Positions 1 through 9,007 of a stretch of DNA of 64,000 bases are shown in pieces (positions within the stretch are counted from its first letter, which is position 1; the number at the start of each line of letters is the position of its first letter). The notes beneath the pieces were generated by a model that had not been told where the DNA came from, searched no databases, and saw only the letters and a program-made list of their open reading frames with translations. The translations under genes were made by a program, and so were the position numbers. This stretch comes from Sphingomonas sanguinis. Lineage in GTDB: Bacteria; Pseudomonadota; Alphaproteobacteria; Sphingomonadales; Sphingomonadaceae. Where the stretch lies: the NCBI RefSeq assembly GCF_019297835.1, contig NZ_CP079203.1:3786001-3850000 (forward strand). The letters run 5' to 3'.

Positions 1-408
1 GGCCAGCCCGGTGGGCGCGATCTTGCCCGAATTCAGGATCAGGCTGCCCATCGCCTTGCCGCAGGCCGGGCCGATACAGGAATAGGCGAGCTTGTAACCC
101 GCCTTGCCCAGCAGGTCGGTATAATAGCGCTCGATCTGGAGCGGTGCGGTGGCGGGTTTGATGCGATAGTCGATATGCGTGACCCGTCCCTCCAGCATCT
201 GGCGGTTGGCCGTGCCGTCTTCGTCCGCGACCGGGCCGGTCGGCATGACGACGGTGTCGAGCGACGGCGCGCGGTATCCGTCGATGACCGCGCCGGAATA
301 GCGCGGCAGATCGGGGTGATCCTGTCCGTCGCTGTCCTGTGCGAACAGCGGCGCGGTGCAAAGACAGGCCGCGACAGCGACGAGCGACAGGCGGGAGAAT
401 GAAGGCAT
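1..408 (-). CDS. DUF4892-like exported protein, C-terminus cut by window edge
   Basis: The frame opens with ATG at 408 and runs off the left edge after 136 codons. Residues 1-23 form a signal peptide ending in a likely cleavage site (LFA-QD). The mature part starts with an HPDLPRYSGA motif, then has LEGRVTHIDY and a cysteine pair in CIGPACGK. This pattern fits the DUF4892 domain found at the N-terminus of some OmpA-family envelope proteins (family knowledge). Whether an OmpA C-terminal domain follows cannot be seen. It lies downstream of the GT2 gene on the same strand, separated by 136 bases, so it may have its own promoter. Its role in EPS assembly is unknown. Confidence 0.6.
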   Translation of the reverse strand, partial: MPSFSRLSLVAVAACLCTAPLFAQDSDGQDHPDLPRYSGAVIDGYRAPSLDTVVMPTGPVADEDGTANRQMLEGRVTHIDYRIKPATAPLQIERYYTDLLGKAGYKLAYSCIGPACGKAMGSLILNSGKIAPTGLA

Positions 409-468
409 CGATCCGGTTCCCTTCCCAAGGCGACGGCGGATCGCGCCGCATCGCCGGACACATCGCAT

Positions 469-494
469 ATTATCGTGCCATTTCAGACGATAAT
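469..494. promoter_or_regulatory. AT-rich inverted repeat between the GT2 gene and the DUF4892-like gene
   Basis: ATTATCGT at 469-476 and ACGATAAT at 487-494 form a perfect 8-bp inverted repeat with a 10-base spacer, 61 bases upstream of the ATG at 408. It could be an operator for that gene or a weak terminator for the GT2 gene. No U-tract follows the hairpin on either strand, so an operator is slightly more likely. Confidence 0.3.
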
Positions 495-544
495 TTCGCA
501 AGCGTAACTGCGGTGCGCGCCTTATTGGGTCTGACGAGCCCGGA

Positions 545-1663
545 TCACATGCCCTGAGCGTGCCGCAGGATATCCTGATCGGGGTCGTGATCGGGCCGTT
601 CCGAAGGGTTCGGCACGGCCTGAACAGGCTCTGGCCGGGTCAGGTCGACCGCGGCCAGCGGCGCGCTGGCGGCGACGCGGCGGCGGAAGAAGCCGGTGAT
701 GAGGCCCAGCGCGCTGACGTTCCAGGCGGTGAAGGAATAGAGGCCGAGGTGCAGCGATCCGCGTCGTGCCGACAGGAACAGGACCGGCACCGCGATCATC
801 GCGGCCGCGAACGCCCAGTGGCCGCGAAACAGCGCCACGACAAGCGCCAGCCACCAGGCGATGATGACCAGGCCGTTGCGCACATGGCTGAGGCGGCCGA
901 TCACGATGCCGAGCTGGCGGCGACCGATAGCGCTGCGCAACACTTCGCCGGGCGCGCCGGAATAGCCGGACGTCATGCGCCGCAGCAGCAGACGATAGCC
1001 GCCCATCGCATGTCCGTAATGGTCGACCGCCAATTGGTCGATCCGCGCCAGCGTCCACCCCCTGCTGCGCAACCGGGCGGCCAGTTCGAACTCCTCGAAG
1101 GCGTGGAGATTGCGGTCGGTAAAGTAATTCACTTCGCGCAGCGCCGACATGCGGTACAGGCCACCGCAGTCCAGCCGATCCACGACGCCCGGTCGCCAGT
1201 TGCGATCGCTGGCCACCTTGGCGCCGCGAATCTGGAACTCCTCGCCCTGCATGTTCGCTTCGTTCACCAGGCCGCCGACGGCGGCAGCCTCGGGATGCGC
1301 ATCGAGATAGGCGAGACCGGCTGGCAGGAAATCGGGCGACAGCACCATGTCGCCGTCGAGCAGATAGAAATACTCGCCCCGTGCGAACTGATAGGCGAGC
1401 TGCCCACCGGCGCCGCACGAACGCTCGTTGTGATTGGCGAGCTGGACGATCCGCACCGGGTAGCGCTGGGCGATCTCGATCGTGCGATCCGACGATCCGC
1501 TATCGGCCAGGATCACTTCGCCACCCACGCGCGCGACCGCGGCCAGCGCGCTTTCGAGCGCGGCGGCGATATGCGCTTCCTCGTTGAGCGCCTTGATCCC
1601 AATGGTGACCCGAATAGCAGGGGCCAAACCCGAAGAGACGGACGGATCGTGGGTTTCGATCAT
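545..1663 (-). CDS. Family 2 glycosyltransferase with C-terminal membrane segments
   Basis: The 372-residue protein has a GT-A fold start (VTIGIKALNEE), the nucleotide-binding acidic motif LADSGSSDRT and the metal-binding DGDM, followed by CGG and a FEEFELAARLRSRGW acceptor motif. This is a typical GT2 layout. Two or three hydrophobic segments near residues 255-315 probably anchor it in the inner membrane. It likely adds a sugar to the lipid-linked EPS repeat unit on the cytoplasmic face; donor and acceptor cannot be read from sequence. It lies 134 bases downstream of the GT4 gene at 1798, outside the tightly overlapped operon but on the same strand. Confidence 0.85.
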   Translation of the reverse strand: MIETHDPSVSSGLAPAIRVTIGIKALNEEAHIAAALESALAAVARVGGEVILADSGSSDRTIEIAQRYPVRIVQLANHNERSCGAGGQLAYQFARGEYFYLLDGDMVLSPDFLPAGLAYLDAHPEAAAVGGLVNEANMQGEEFQIRGAKVASDRNWRPGVVDRLDCGGLYRMSALREVNYFTDRNLHAFEEFELAARLRSRGWTLARIDQLAVDHYGHAMGGYRLLLRRMTSGYSGAPGEVLRSAIGRRQLGIVIGRLSHVRNGLVIIAWWLALVVALFRGHWAFAAAMIAVPVLFLSARRGSLHLGLYSFTAWNVSALGLITGFFRRRVAASAPLAAVDLTRPEPVQAVPNPSERPDHDPDQDILRHAQGM

Positions 1664-1797
1664 GCCAGCCCTGATCCCAAAAGTGCCACCCTGCTTCCTA
1701 AGATGAGGATGTTAAGCCTGTCTGGTACCCCAAGCTGCTTAATCGACCCTTTATGGAATGTCGCATCGCTGCGTAAACAGCGCAAGAACTCAAATTT

Positions 1798-2955
1798 TTA
1801 ATATTGTGCCAGCATTTTGGGAACAATTTGACTCCAGGCCAAACGCTCGCTCGCCGTCTGCGCGGCGCCGTCCGACAGGCGCTGGCGCAGCGCGGGATCG
1901 CGCGCGACCCGTTCCAGCGCATCGGCCAGCGCCGCCGGATCGCCAGGCGGGACCAGCAGGCCGTTATGCCCATCCGCGACGATGTCCGGGATGCCGCCCA
2001 CGCCGCTCGCCACGACGAAGCGGCGATTGGCGAGGGTGGCGGCCAGCACGCCGCTTTGCGTCGCGGTCAGATAAGGCATGACGACCAGATCGGTCGCGGC
2101 CATCTCGTCGATCAGCCGTTCGGAGGTGATGAACGCATTGTCCACCGTGACGCCAGGCATCGCGGCGAACTCGCCCTCCAGCCGGTCCATTTCAGGGCCG
2201 GAACCCGCCAAAACCACGGTCGGCACGACGCCGCGCGCATGGAGCAGCTTCAGGGCGTCGAGAAAGATGTGCAGACCCTTATAGGCCTCCATCCGCCCGA
2301 AACCGAAGATCGCCAGCGGCCGGGCATGGGGATCGGGAAGGTCGGTCGGACGCTCACCCAGTATCTCGCCATGGTCGATCACGACGACCGACTGGGACTG
2401 GTTCTCGCGCACGTCGAGATAGCGTTTGCGGCAATAGTCGCCGTGCACGAACACCACCTGTGCCGCGCGGCGGACGAACCGGCGATAGCGGTCCAGCCGC
2501 TGTGCGATGACCGCGTCGCGCCCCTCATGCGGGCTGGGGTCGTGCACGGTCAGCGCGATCCGGCAAAAGGGGCGGGCCAGGGCCACCAAGGCGGCGCAGG
2601 TCAGCGCTTTGCGCAGTCCCGAGGCCTCTTGCAAATGTATCGTTTCGGGACGGAAAGCGAGCACGCTCTTGAAAAGACGCAAGCCATCCAGTGGCGATTC
2701 GAACCGCGTGTCGTGAAACGTGATGCCGGGCGTCGCCGGAAAGGGGCGTCCCTCATAATCCTTGCGCAGCCGACCGAGATTCAGCGCGAGCAGGACATCG
2801 GCATCTTCCGCCAGCGCCATGCACATATGCAGCGCATATTCCTCGAAATGCGGCGCGATCATCATGATCCGCCGCCGCTTCGCGCGGGTGGCGGATCGGC
2901 CGGACGCCTGCTTTTCGGTCACCGGGGTTTCGGCGATGTGTGCCGACAGATTCAT
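1798..2955 (-). CDS. Family 4 glycosyltransferase
   Basis: ATG at 2955 overlaps the TGA of the upstream flippase gene (ATGA), which fixes the start; the open frame continues upstream but only over the flippase. The 385-residue product has a GT-B Rossmann start (MMIAPHFEEYALHM), a linker, and a GT1/GT4 C-terminal domain with FGFGRMEAYKGLHIFLDAL, VLAGSGPE and the late PYLTATQSGVLAAT segment. The E-x7-E motif of retaining GT4 enzymes is poorly preserved, because SGVLAAT replaces the usual EGFG. It is the last gene of a five-gene minus-strand operon and presumably adds one sugar of the EPS repeat unit. Confidence 0.85.
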   Translation of the reverse strand: MNLSAHIAETPVTEKQASGRSATRAKRRRIMMIAPHFEEYALHMCMALAEDADVLLALNLGRLRKDYEGRPFPATPGITFHDTRFESPLDGLRLFKSVLAFRPETIHLQEASGLRKALTCAALVALARPFCRIALTVHDPSPHEGRDAVIAQRLDRYRRFVRRAAQVVFVHGDYCRKRYLDVRENQSQSVVVIDHGEILGERPTDLPDPHARPLAIFGFGRMEAYKGLHIFLDALKLLHARGVVPTVVLAGSGPEMDRLEGEFAAMPGVTVDNAFITSERLIDEMAATDLVVMPYLTATQSGVLAATLANRRFVVASGVGGIPDIVADGHNGLLVPPGDPAALADALERVARDPALRQRLSDGAAQTASERLAWSQIVPKMLAQY

Positions 2956-4247
2956 TGCGTCACTACCCCTTCGAGCGGGGCGGGGGCGATGCCCGCTCCA
3001 TTCGCTTTCAGCCACAACCGGCATTGTCTCCAGATCCACAAGGCGTAGATCGCTTCGCCGACCAGGATGCCGACGATCGACCACAGGGTTCCGGCCAGCA
3101 GCAGCAGCGCAAGCACCGCGACGACCGAGAAGCCCGACGAATAGACGCTGGCCATCGCCAGCGGCCGGAACTGGCCCGCCGCCTGGAGCAGCGTGCTCTC
3201 CGGCATCCGCATCAACCGGACGCCCGCGACCAGCATCCACAGCGCGGCGCCGGTGGCGACGAAGCTGAGCGGATAGCTGCGCGGGAAGATTGCGTGCGGC
3301 GCCACCTGCAACAGGATGGCGGCGGCCAGCGCCGTGACCGTCCAGGCCGCCATCATCGCCCAGCGGAAATGACGGACCGATTCGCGCGCTTCATCGACGC
3401 TGCCCCGGCCGAGCGCCCGTGCCATATTGGCACGCTCGAACTCGGTCAGCGCGTTCATCGCGACCGAGATCGGGCGAATCAGCAGCGCGCTGGCGGCGAT
3501 CGGGGCGAAGGCGCCCGGCCCGAACAGCGCGGTGACGATATAGGCGTGGGAGTTGGCGGTCGCCTCGGTCGTGACGACGCCGACCAGCGACCAGCCCGAA
3601 TGCTGGCGAAAGACCGGGCCGTAACCGCGCGCGGCTCGGGCGGAAAAGCGGGTGAACTGGTCGCGCAGATAACCGGCCCCGAACGGGATCATGCCCAGCA
3701 CCGCACCCGCCAGCAGCGTGGCATAGGCGATGCCCAGCGCCCGGTCGGGGAACAGCAGGATCGGGATCAGCCCCAGCAGCAACGTCACCGCATAGACATT
3801 GTCGGAGATCATCGTGCGCAACGGCCGCCCGCTGGCATAGGCATAGGCGCGCGCGAACCAGCGGAGCAGCGCCACGCAGCCATAAAGGCCGAAGATGATC
3901 GCTGCACCCTTCGGCACGCCCAGCGCAAAGGCCATCACGCCGAACAGCACCGCCGCCGCCAGCGCCACCAGCAGGTTGCTGGAGAACAGGCTCTGCATCA
4001 GCCGCTCGCGCTCGGGCCCCTCATGCGCGTGGAACAGGATGGGTAGGGGGGCGCAGAACATCGCGCTCCACAGGCCCCAGCTCAACTGGGTGGCGACGAG
4101 CAGGAACGAGAAGCTGCCGAACGCATGCTTGTCCAGCGAGCGCAACAGGATCAGCGACAGCAGGAACTGCGCGCCCGCCGACCCGATCGGGCCGATCGCG
4201 GCAATGCCGTAGCGCAGGATCTTGGCCAGGGGGCCGGTGCCGCTCAT
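2952..4247 (-). CDS. Wzx-like lipid-linked oligosaccharide flippase (MOP superfamily)
   Basis: The 431-residue protein has about 12 hydrophobic segments and few charges between them, as in MATE/MOP flippases. The N-terminal RYGIAAIGPIGSAGAQFLLSL stretch resembles the first helix of polysaccharide flippases. It is translationally coupled on both sides: its start overlaps the Wzy-like gene's stop and its stop overlaps the GT4 start. The expected role is moving the undecaprenyl-linked repeat unit across the inner membrane for polymerization by a Wzy protein. It is the only flippase candidate in the window, which supports assignment to this EPS pathway. Confidence 0.8.
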   Translation of the reverse strand: MSGTGPLAKILRYGIAAIGPIGSAGAQFLLSLILLRSLDKHAFGSFSFLLVATQLSWGLWSAMFCAPLPILFHAHEGPERERLMQSLFSSNLLVALAAAVLFGVMAFALGVPKGAAIIFGLYGCVALLRWFARAYAYASGRPLRTMISDNVYAVTLLLGLIPILLFPDRALGIAYATLLAGAVLGMIPFGAGYLRDQFTRFSARAARGYGPVFRQHSGWSLVGVVTTEATANSHAYIVTALFGPGAFAPIAASALLIRPISVAMNALTEFERANMARALGRGSVDEARESVRHFRWAMMAAWTVTALAAAILLQVAPHAIFPRSYPLSFVATGAALWMLVAGVRLMRMPESTLLQAAGQFRPLAMASVYSSGFSVVAVLALLLLAGTLWSIVGILVGEAIYALWIWRQCRLWLKANGAGIAPAPLEGVVTQ

Positions 4248-5638
4248 GCCGTTACGCCCCCGTTCGTCGCATCACGATCTACCGTCAATCGGCGGCGTCG
4301 GCCGGTATCGGCGCGGGTGATGTTATAGCCCAGCGCCACGGCGAGCATGAGGAAGGTCTGCACGATCGCGTCCCGGTCGAAGATGCTGCTCTCCGTGAAA
4401 TTATGCCCCATCGCGAAGATCAGCATGGCCAGCACCACCGAACCCGGTCCGCGCGGGGCGGTCTTGCTGCTCAACAGGCGACCGATCGGCACCACGATCG
4501 TCGCAAAGATCACCAGCAACAGGCCGGGCAGGCCGATCGTGACCAGCAGGTCGAGATAGCCGTTATGCCCCTGGGTGATGTGGAGCACCCATCCCTTGGA
4601 ATAGGTAAAGATCGGGCTCTTGCCGAAACCGATATTCCAGAACGAGCCATAGCCCGTGCCGAAGAACCAGTGATCCTGGAAATAGGCGAACAGCGGCGGC
4701 CAGATCTGCGTCCGCCCCGTAAACGCTCCCTGATCACTCAGGGGCGCGATCAGGTCGTCCCAGTAAATCTGGAGCAGCAGGGTGATCGTCACCGATACGA
4801 TCAACAGCGCCGGAATCAGGAGCGAGCGATAGGCGGGGTTGTAACGGGTATAGAGGAAGCCGATCCCGATACCCAACACCGCGATGCCCATCGAGGTCTT
4901 GGACCCCGATTTGATGAGGAAGACCACCGCCGCGACGACCACCAGGGCGCGAATCCAACGCGCGATGCGGCCTGCGTCCAGCATGAACATGATGAGCGTG
5001 AACGCACAGGCCGCACCCGCGAAGTTCTTCTGCAACATCATGCCGCGCCAGTCACCGACCAGGCCGGGATCGGACGCATCGGCGGCCGCCGCCGCCTGGT
5101 GGATGCCGAAGCTGGGCACGGCAAGGACCGTCAGGAAGTTGACGGCCAGGGTCACGACCATGACGATCCGCGTGACCTTCATCACGCGCTCATAGCCGAT
5201 CGATTCCACCGTCAGGAACAGGGTCCAGATAACGATCGTGGTCAGCAACAGGCGCCGTATCCCGATATCGGGCGCGATCGACCAGCTCAGGCTGAGCCAG
5301 CACCATCCCAGCGCGACCAACAGGGTCCATGGGACGGCCAGCAGCCGTTCGGGACGGTGCAGCGGCCGTACCGCGAAGATCGCGACGGGCAGGATGGCGA
5401 AATAGCAGATCTGGCGAAGCGGGCTGCCCTCGCCGGTGAACGGCTCGGGCTTGTAGGTCATCAGCGGGCCGAGCACCGTCATGATGATCATCGCGGCGGC
5501 CACCATCGTCCCGATCCCGGTCGGCGACAGGAAGGCGGGCTTCACCGAGCGGCGCCGCAGCGTCCGCATCTCGAAGCCGTCGTCGATCGGCATGGGCTGC
5601 GGCATCGCATCCGATGGCGGCACGGAATTGGATGTCAT
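4244..5638 (-). CDS. O-antigen ligase / Wzy polymerase-like membrane protein
   Basis: The 464-residue product has about 12 membrane segments and a large loop with the Wzy_C/WaaL signature region (GHNGYLDLLVTIGLPGLLL). I chose ATG at 5638 because it makes an ATGA overlap with the upstream acyltransferase stop; an ATG at 5656 would lie inside that gene. It is a clear paralog of the protein encoded at 21415. Both share SLSWSIA/SVSWAID, GDWRGMM/GGWRGIM, SKTSMGI/SKTAMGI, GYGSFW, GHNGYLD and NFTESSIFDRD/NVTESTLFDRD. Next to the flippase gene, it is the best candidate for the repeat-unit polymerase. Confidence 0.8.
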   Translation of the reverse strand: MTSNSVPPSDAMPQPMPIDDGFEMRTLRRRSVKPAFLSPTGIGTMVAAAMIIMTVLGPLMTYKPEPFTGEGSPLRQICYFAILPVAIFAVRPLHRPERLLAVPWTLLVALGWCWLSLSWSIAPDIGIRRLLLTTIVIWTLFLTVESIGYERVMKVTRIVMVVTLAVNFLTVLAVPSFGIHQAAAAADASDPGLVGDWRGMMLQKNFAGAACAFTLIMFMLDAGRIARWIRALVVVAAVVFLIKSGSKTSMGIAVLGIGIGFLYTRYNPAYRSLLIPALLIVSVTITLLLQIYWDDLIAPLSDQGAFTGRTQIWPPLFAYFQDHWFFGTGYGSFWNIGFGKSPIFTYSKGWVLHITQGHNGYLDLLVTIGLPGLLLVIFATIVVPIGRLLSSKTAPRGPGSVVLAMLIFAMGHNFTESSIFDRDAIVQTFLMLAVALGYNITRADTGRRRRLTVDRDATNGGVTA

Positions 5639-6783
5639 GATCGGCTGGCTTTCCATTCCGGCTGCCTCGCCGAGGCTCTGGCGCGGGCACGTCGATCGGT
5701 GATGCTGCGGATGCCCCGGAGCAACGGTCTTTCGACCAACAGATGCGCGATCAGGCCGGATGCCACCGAAACCAGCGCCACGACGACATAGAGCAGGTGA
5801 TGCCCGATGATATGGCCATGCCGGGTGAGCGTGCGATTGGCTTGGGCCAAGGCGGAGATGACGGGCGAATGGACTAGGTAGATGGCGTAGCTGGCCTCAC
5901 CGGGCAGCGCGAGCATCGCTGCCGGCTTCCAGCGCCGTCGCCGGTCGATCAGCACCGCGCCCAGCAGGATCAGCGCGAAGGGCGGGCCGAGAAGCAGCAG
6001 CGTGCGCGGATGCTCCTGAACGGTTCCCAGGTGGTTTCCGACCAAACCTGCCGCAAGGAGACCGCCGAGCATCAGGAATCCCGCGATCAGGAACGGCAGG
6101 CCCGACCGACCTTCCCAGCGACGATAGCCGACATAGGCCAGCGCACCGAGGGCGAAATAGAGGTTCCAGCTGTGCAGATACCAATAATTGGTGTCATGCC
6201 CCAGGATCAGCCCCCAACCGATGACGGCCGCACCCCAAAGACCGATCACCACCGAGCCGATGCGACGATCGAGGATCAGCAGCAGGAACATGAAATAGAA
6301 GAAGATTTCGTAGAACAGAGTCCATGCCACATGCAGCGGCAAAGTGGGCACCGGCACGATCTGGAGCAACAGATAGGAACCCAGGATGTTGGGCCAGGCC
6401 CAGCTGAATTCCAGCGTGCCCAAGCCCATCGCGATCGCCGCCAGGAATCCGGTCAGGAAGACCCAGTAGATCGGATAGACGCGCGTGAAGCGCCGCATCA
6501 GGTAATGGCCTGCGCGCTCGGGTCGGCCGATATCGGCGTGATGCGCATAGGGGATGATGAAGCCGCTGAGCACGAAGAAGAAGTTGACGCCCGTCCACCC
6601 CTTGCCCGCCACCGCGCCCCACAGGTCGATGCCGCCATAACGCGGCTGCGACAGGATGAGGTGGGTGTGATAGATCGCCACCGCCAGTGCCGCGATGCCG
6701 CGCATCACCTGGATGGACGCCAGCGGCACCCGACTCGGGCGGGCGGCGGCTCCTTCGCTGCCGCGTGGGGCGGCGGCGGTCAC
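5635..6783 (-). CDS. Acyltransferase family 3 (OafA-like) membrane protein
   Basis: The GTG start at 6783 overlaps the stop of the upstream GT4 gene (GTGA). The 382-residue protein has about 10 membrane segments, the N-terminal RGIAALAVAIYHTH motif with the catalytic histidine of this family, the FFFVLSGFII segment and RRFTRVYPIYW. It ends with the usual VERPL motif. Such proteins acetylate or otherwise acylate sugars of surface polysaccharides using a cytoplasmic acyl donor. Its place inside the GT/flippase operon suggests it modifies the EPS repeat unit. Confidence 0.85.
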   Translation of the reverse strand: MTAAAPRGSEGAAARPSRVPLASIQVMRGIAALAVAIYHTHLILSQPRYGGIDLWGAVAGKGWTGVNFFFVLSGFIIPYAHHADIGRPERAGHYLMRRFTRVYPIYWVFLTGFLAAIAMGLGTLEFSWAWPNILGSYLLLQIVPVPTLPLHVAWTLFYEIFFYFMFLLLILDRRIGSVVIGLWGAAVIGWGLILGHDTNYWYLHSWNLYFALGALAYVGYRRWEGRSGLPFLIAGFLMLGGLLAAGLVGNHLGTVQEHPRTLLLLGPPFALILLGAVLIDRRRRWKPAAMLALPGEASYAIYLVHSPVISALAQANRTLTRHGHIIGHHLLYVVVALVSVASGLIAHLLVERPLLRGIRSITDRRARARASARQPEWKASRS

Positions 6784-7889
6784 GCGATCAGCGCCTGATA
6801 GGCGGCCATCATCGCCTCATAGCTCGATTCGGCCCCGACCTTGCGGGCCAGCGCGGCCCATTCGGCATAGGCCTGCGCATCGTCGAGCAGCATGGTGACG
6901 TGGCGGGCCAGCCCTTGCGCATCGTCGATCGCCACCGCCAGGCCGCAGCGCGTGCCGTCCTTCGCGGTGATCCCCTCGATCTGGACGGGAACGTCGGAGA
7001 CGACGATGGGCATGCCCAGCTTGGCCGCCTCGACCAGGCCCAGGCTGTGCCCCTCGAACAGGCTGATCTGCACGAACACGTCGCCCGCGGCCAGGATCGC
7101 CAGCGCTTCCTCACGCGGGCGGTGGCCCAGAAACTCGACCCGGCCGGTCACGCCCAGCTCGGCGGCGAGCGCCTCCAGCGCGGCGCGGTCCGGCCCGTCG
7201 CCGACGATGCGGACGGTCACGTCGGGCATCAGCGCGGCGGCGCGGATCAGCAGCGGATAATTCTTCTGCTCGGCCAGCCGTCCGGTGGCGACCACGGTGC
7301 GCGACCGGGCGATGCGGGGGGCATGCTCGGCGGCGAGCCTGGCCAGCAGCGCCTCGATGCGCGGCGGCACCGCGTTGGTCACGGTCCGGCGCTTGGCGCG
7401 ATAGACGGCGGGCTTCGCCTCCAGCGAGCGGCCGACTTCCTCGGACACGCTGATGACGGTGGCGACCGAGCGCAGCGAGCCGGTCAGCGAGTCCGCGCCG
7501 TTCAGCACGCGGCTATGCGTGCCGACCGGCGAGTGGTGCGAGGTGATGACCTTTGTCTTCGTCCCCGCCAGCCGCGCGCACAGGGCCGCCGCGACGTTGG
7601 CGGCGGGCATGGCGGTGAAGATCACATCGGGCTTTTCGCGCCGGATCAACGCGGTCAGCGCCCCCAGCATCCGCGCCGCCGCCAGCGGGCCCTTCGGCTG
7701 CCGCTCGACGACATAGCGCCAGGGCAGGTCGGCCGAGGTGGTGCGGATGTCGGCGCGCAGCGGGTAGAGCGCCATTAACTGGACGTTATCGCCTTTTGCG
7801 AGAAAACCCTCGGCCAGATTGGCCCAGATTTCCTGGGCGCCGCCCGCCGACGAGTGGGAGACCATGAAGATGATGGAACGGCGATCCAC
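6780..7889 (-). CDS. Family 4 glycosyltransferase, first gene of the minus-strand EPS operon
   Basis: The 369-residue GT-B protein starts at GTG 7889. It has the N-terminal SHSSAGGAQE motif (a GGAE-type donor/acceptor loop), then VVATGRLAEQKNYPLLIRAA, RIVGDGPDRAALE and the late SLFEGHSLGLVEAAKLGMPIV segment. That last segment contains the E-x7-E pair of retaining GT4 enzymes. It leads an operon whose five genes are joined by 4-base overlaps, so one promoter upstream of 7889 probably drives them all. The sugar specificity is unknown. Confidence 0.87.
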   Translation of the reverse strand: MDRRSIIFMVSHSSAGGAQEIWANLAEGFLAKGDNVQLMALYPLRADIRTTSADLPWRYVVERQPKGPLAAARMLGALTALIRREKPDVIFTAMPAANVAAALCARLAGTKTKVITSHHSPVGTHSRVLNGADSLTGSLRSVATVISVSEEVGRSLEAKPAVYRAKRRTVTNAVPPRIEALLARLAAEHAPRIARSRTVVATGRLAEQKNYPLLIRAAALMPDVTVRIVGDGPDRAALEALAAELGVTGRVEFLGHRPREEALAILAAGDVFVQISLFEGHSLGLVEAAKLGMPIVVSDVPVQIEGITAKDGTRCGLAVAIDDAQGLARHVTMLLDDAQAYAEWAALARKVGAESSYEAMMAAYQALIA

Positions 7890-8091
7890 ATGTCCCCCCG
7901 GACGGACAGTCTCGAATGGAAAGACGCACCCTGCGTCATTCTACGGGCTCGCCATGGCACATTGCACTGCGGCAAAAAAGGTCCGGCCGGGCCGGGCCGG
8001 TCCAGACTCGGGACGCTCCGCCCAAATCTTACCGTCGCGTTAACCTCTCCCGCAAAGGTTCGTTGAAGATCGATTCGGCAAGACAGTCGGC
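7890..8091. promoter_or_regulatory. Divergent intergenic region between the EPS operon and the BTLCP gene
   Basis: This 202-base stretch separates the minus-strand GT4 operon from the plus-strand LapG-like gene and must hold promoters for both. ATTGCACTGCGGCAA near 7961 resembles the TATTGC/GCAATA palindrome at 12641. No textbook sigma-70 promoter is clear. Confidence 0.35.
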
Positions 8092-8889
8092 ATGACGTTG
8101 CCGCTTGCTTGCCGCCCCGGCATCGGGGCATCCCTCTGGATCGCAGCGTTGCTCGCCGCGGCCTTGCCCTGGACGCCTGCACGGGCGGAGGCTTTCGTGC
8201 CGTTGGGCACGGTCGCCGACGCGCCCTACGGCTTTACCGAGATGTGCGCGCGGACGCCGACCGCCTGCTCGCTCGGCGCGGCGGGTGCCGCTGGCGCGCG
8301 CACGGTCGAGGTGGCGACGTGCTTTGCCTTCGGGGACGGTGCAGCGGGCTTCCTGCCCGTCAGGTCTTTCATTCCCGGCCCGTTTTCCGTGGATGAGCCG
8401 CAAGCCTGCCTGCCCCAGGAGGGCGAGCGGTTCGGCCCGACCGGTGCGGTCGGCGCAGCGGCGTCGGTGCCGTCGCGACTGGCGGAGGGGTCGGCTGATC
8501 GCGGCCTGATGCGCACCGTCAAGGCGGTCAACATCCGCGCCAATCGCCATATCGCCCAGCGTACCGACCGCGAAATCTATGGCGAGGACGAGCATTGGCA
8601 GGCGGCGGGCATCGGCGCGGGCGCGGCGGGCGATTGCGAGGACATCGCGCTGGAAAAGCGCGACGAACTGCTGGCGGCGGGCCTGTCGCCGTCGCAGCTG
8701 CTGCTCGCGACCGCCTTTGTCCGCAATGTCGGCCTGCATACCGTGCTAATCGTCCGGCTGAGCGACGGCGATTTCGTGCTCGACAGCCTGGTGCCTAGCA
8801 TCTCGCGCTGGGACAAGGTGCGTTACGCCTGGTTGCGGATGCAGGATCCCGCCGACCCGATGGTCTGGCGGCGCATGGGGGCGATCTGA
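8092..8889 (+). CDS. Transglutaminase-like cysteine protease (BTLCP / LapG-like), exported
   Basis: The 265-residue protein has an N-terminal signal peptide (about 1-32, ending ARA-EA). The bacterial transglutaminase-like cysteine peptidase triad is visible as C182 in GDCEDIAL, H216 in GLHTVLI and D231 in VLDSL. The family includes LapG, the periplasmic protease that releases giant surface adhesins when c-di-GMP is low. No LapD-type receptor or obvious LapA adhesin lies in the window, so the substrate here is unknown. The RTX protein at 25209 is an exported candidate but has no visible dialanine cleavage site. It is divergent from the EPS GT operon. Confidence 0.85.
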   Translation: MTLPLACRPGIGASLWIAALLAAALPWTPARAEAFVPLGTVADAPYGFTEMCARTPTACSLGAAGAAGARTVEVATCFAFGDGAAGFLPVRSFIPGPFSVDEPQACLPQEGERFGPTGAVGAAASVPSRLAEGSADRGLMRTVKAVNIRANRHIAQRTDREIYGEDEHWQAAGIGAGAAGDCEDIALEKRDELLAAGLSPSQLLLATAFVRNVGLHTVLIVRLSDGDFVLDSLVPSISRWDKVRYAWLRMQDPADPMVWRRMGAI

Positions 8890-9007
8890 AGCCGGGTTGA
8901 GCACCGGACGCCGAGCGGCGGAGGCTGAGTATCGGGGAATTGCGTTCTGTGCCCCTTGTGCTAGCCCGCGCCGGGTGACGGACGGCCCTTCCAGTTTCGA
9001 CCCGCCG

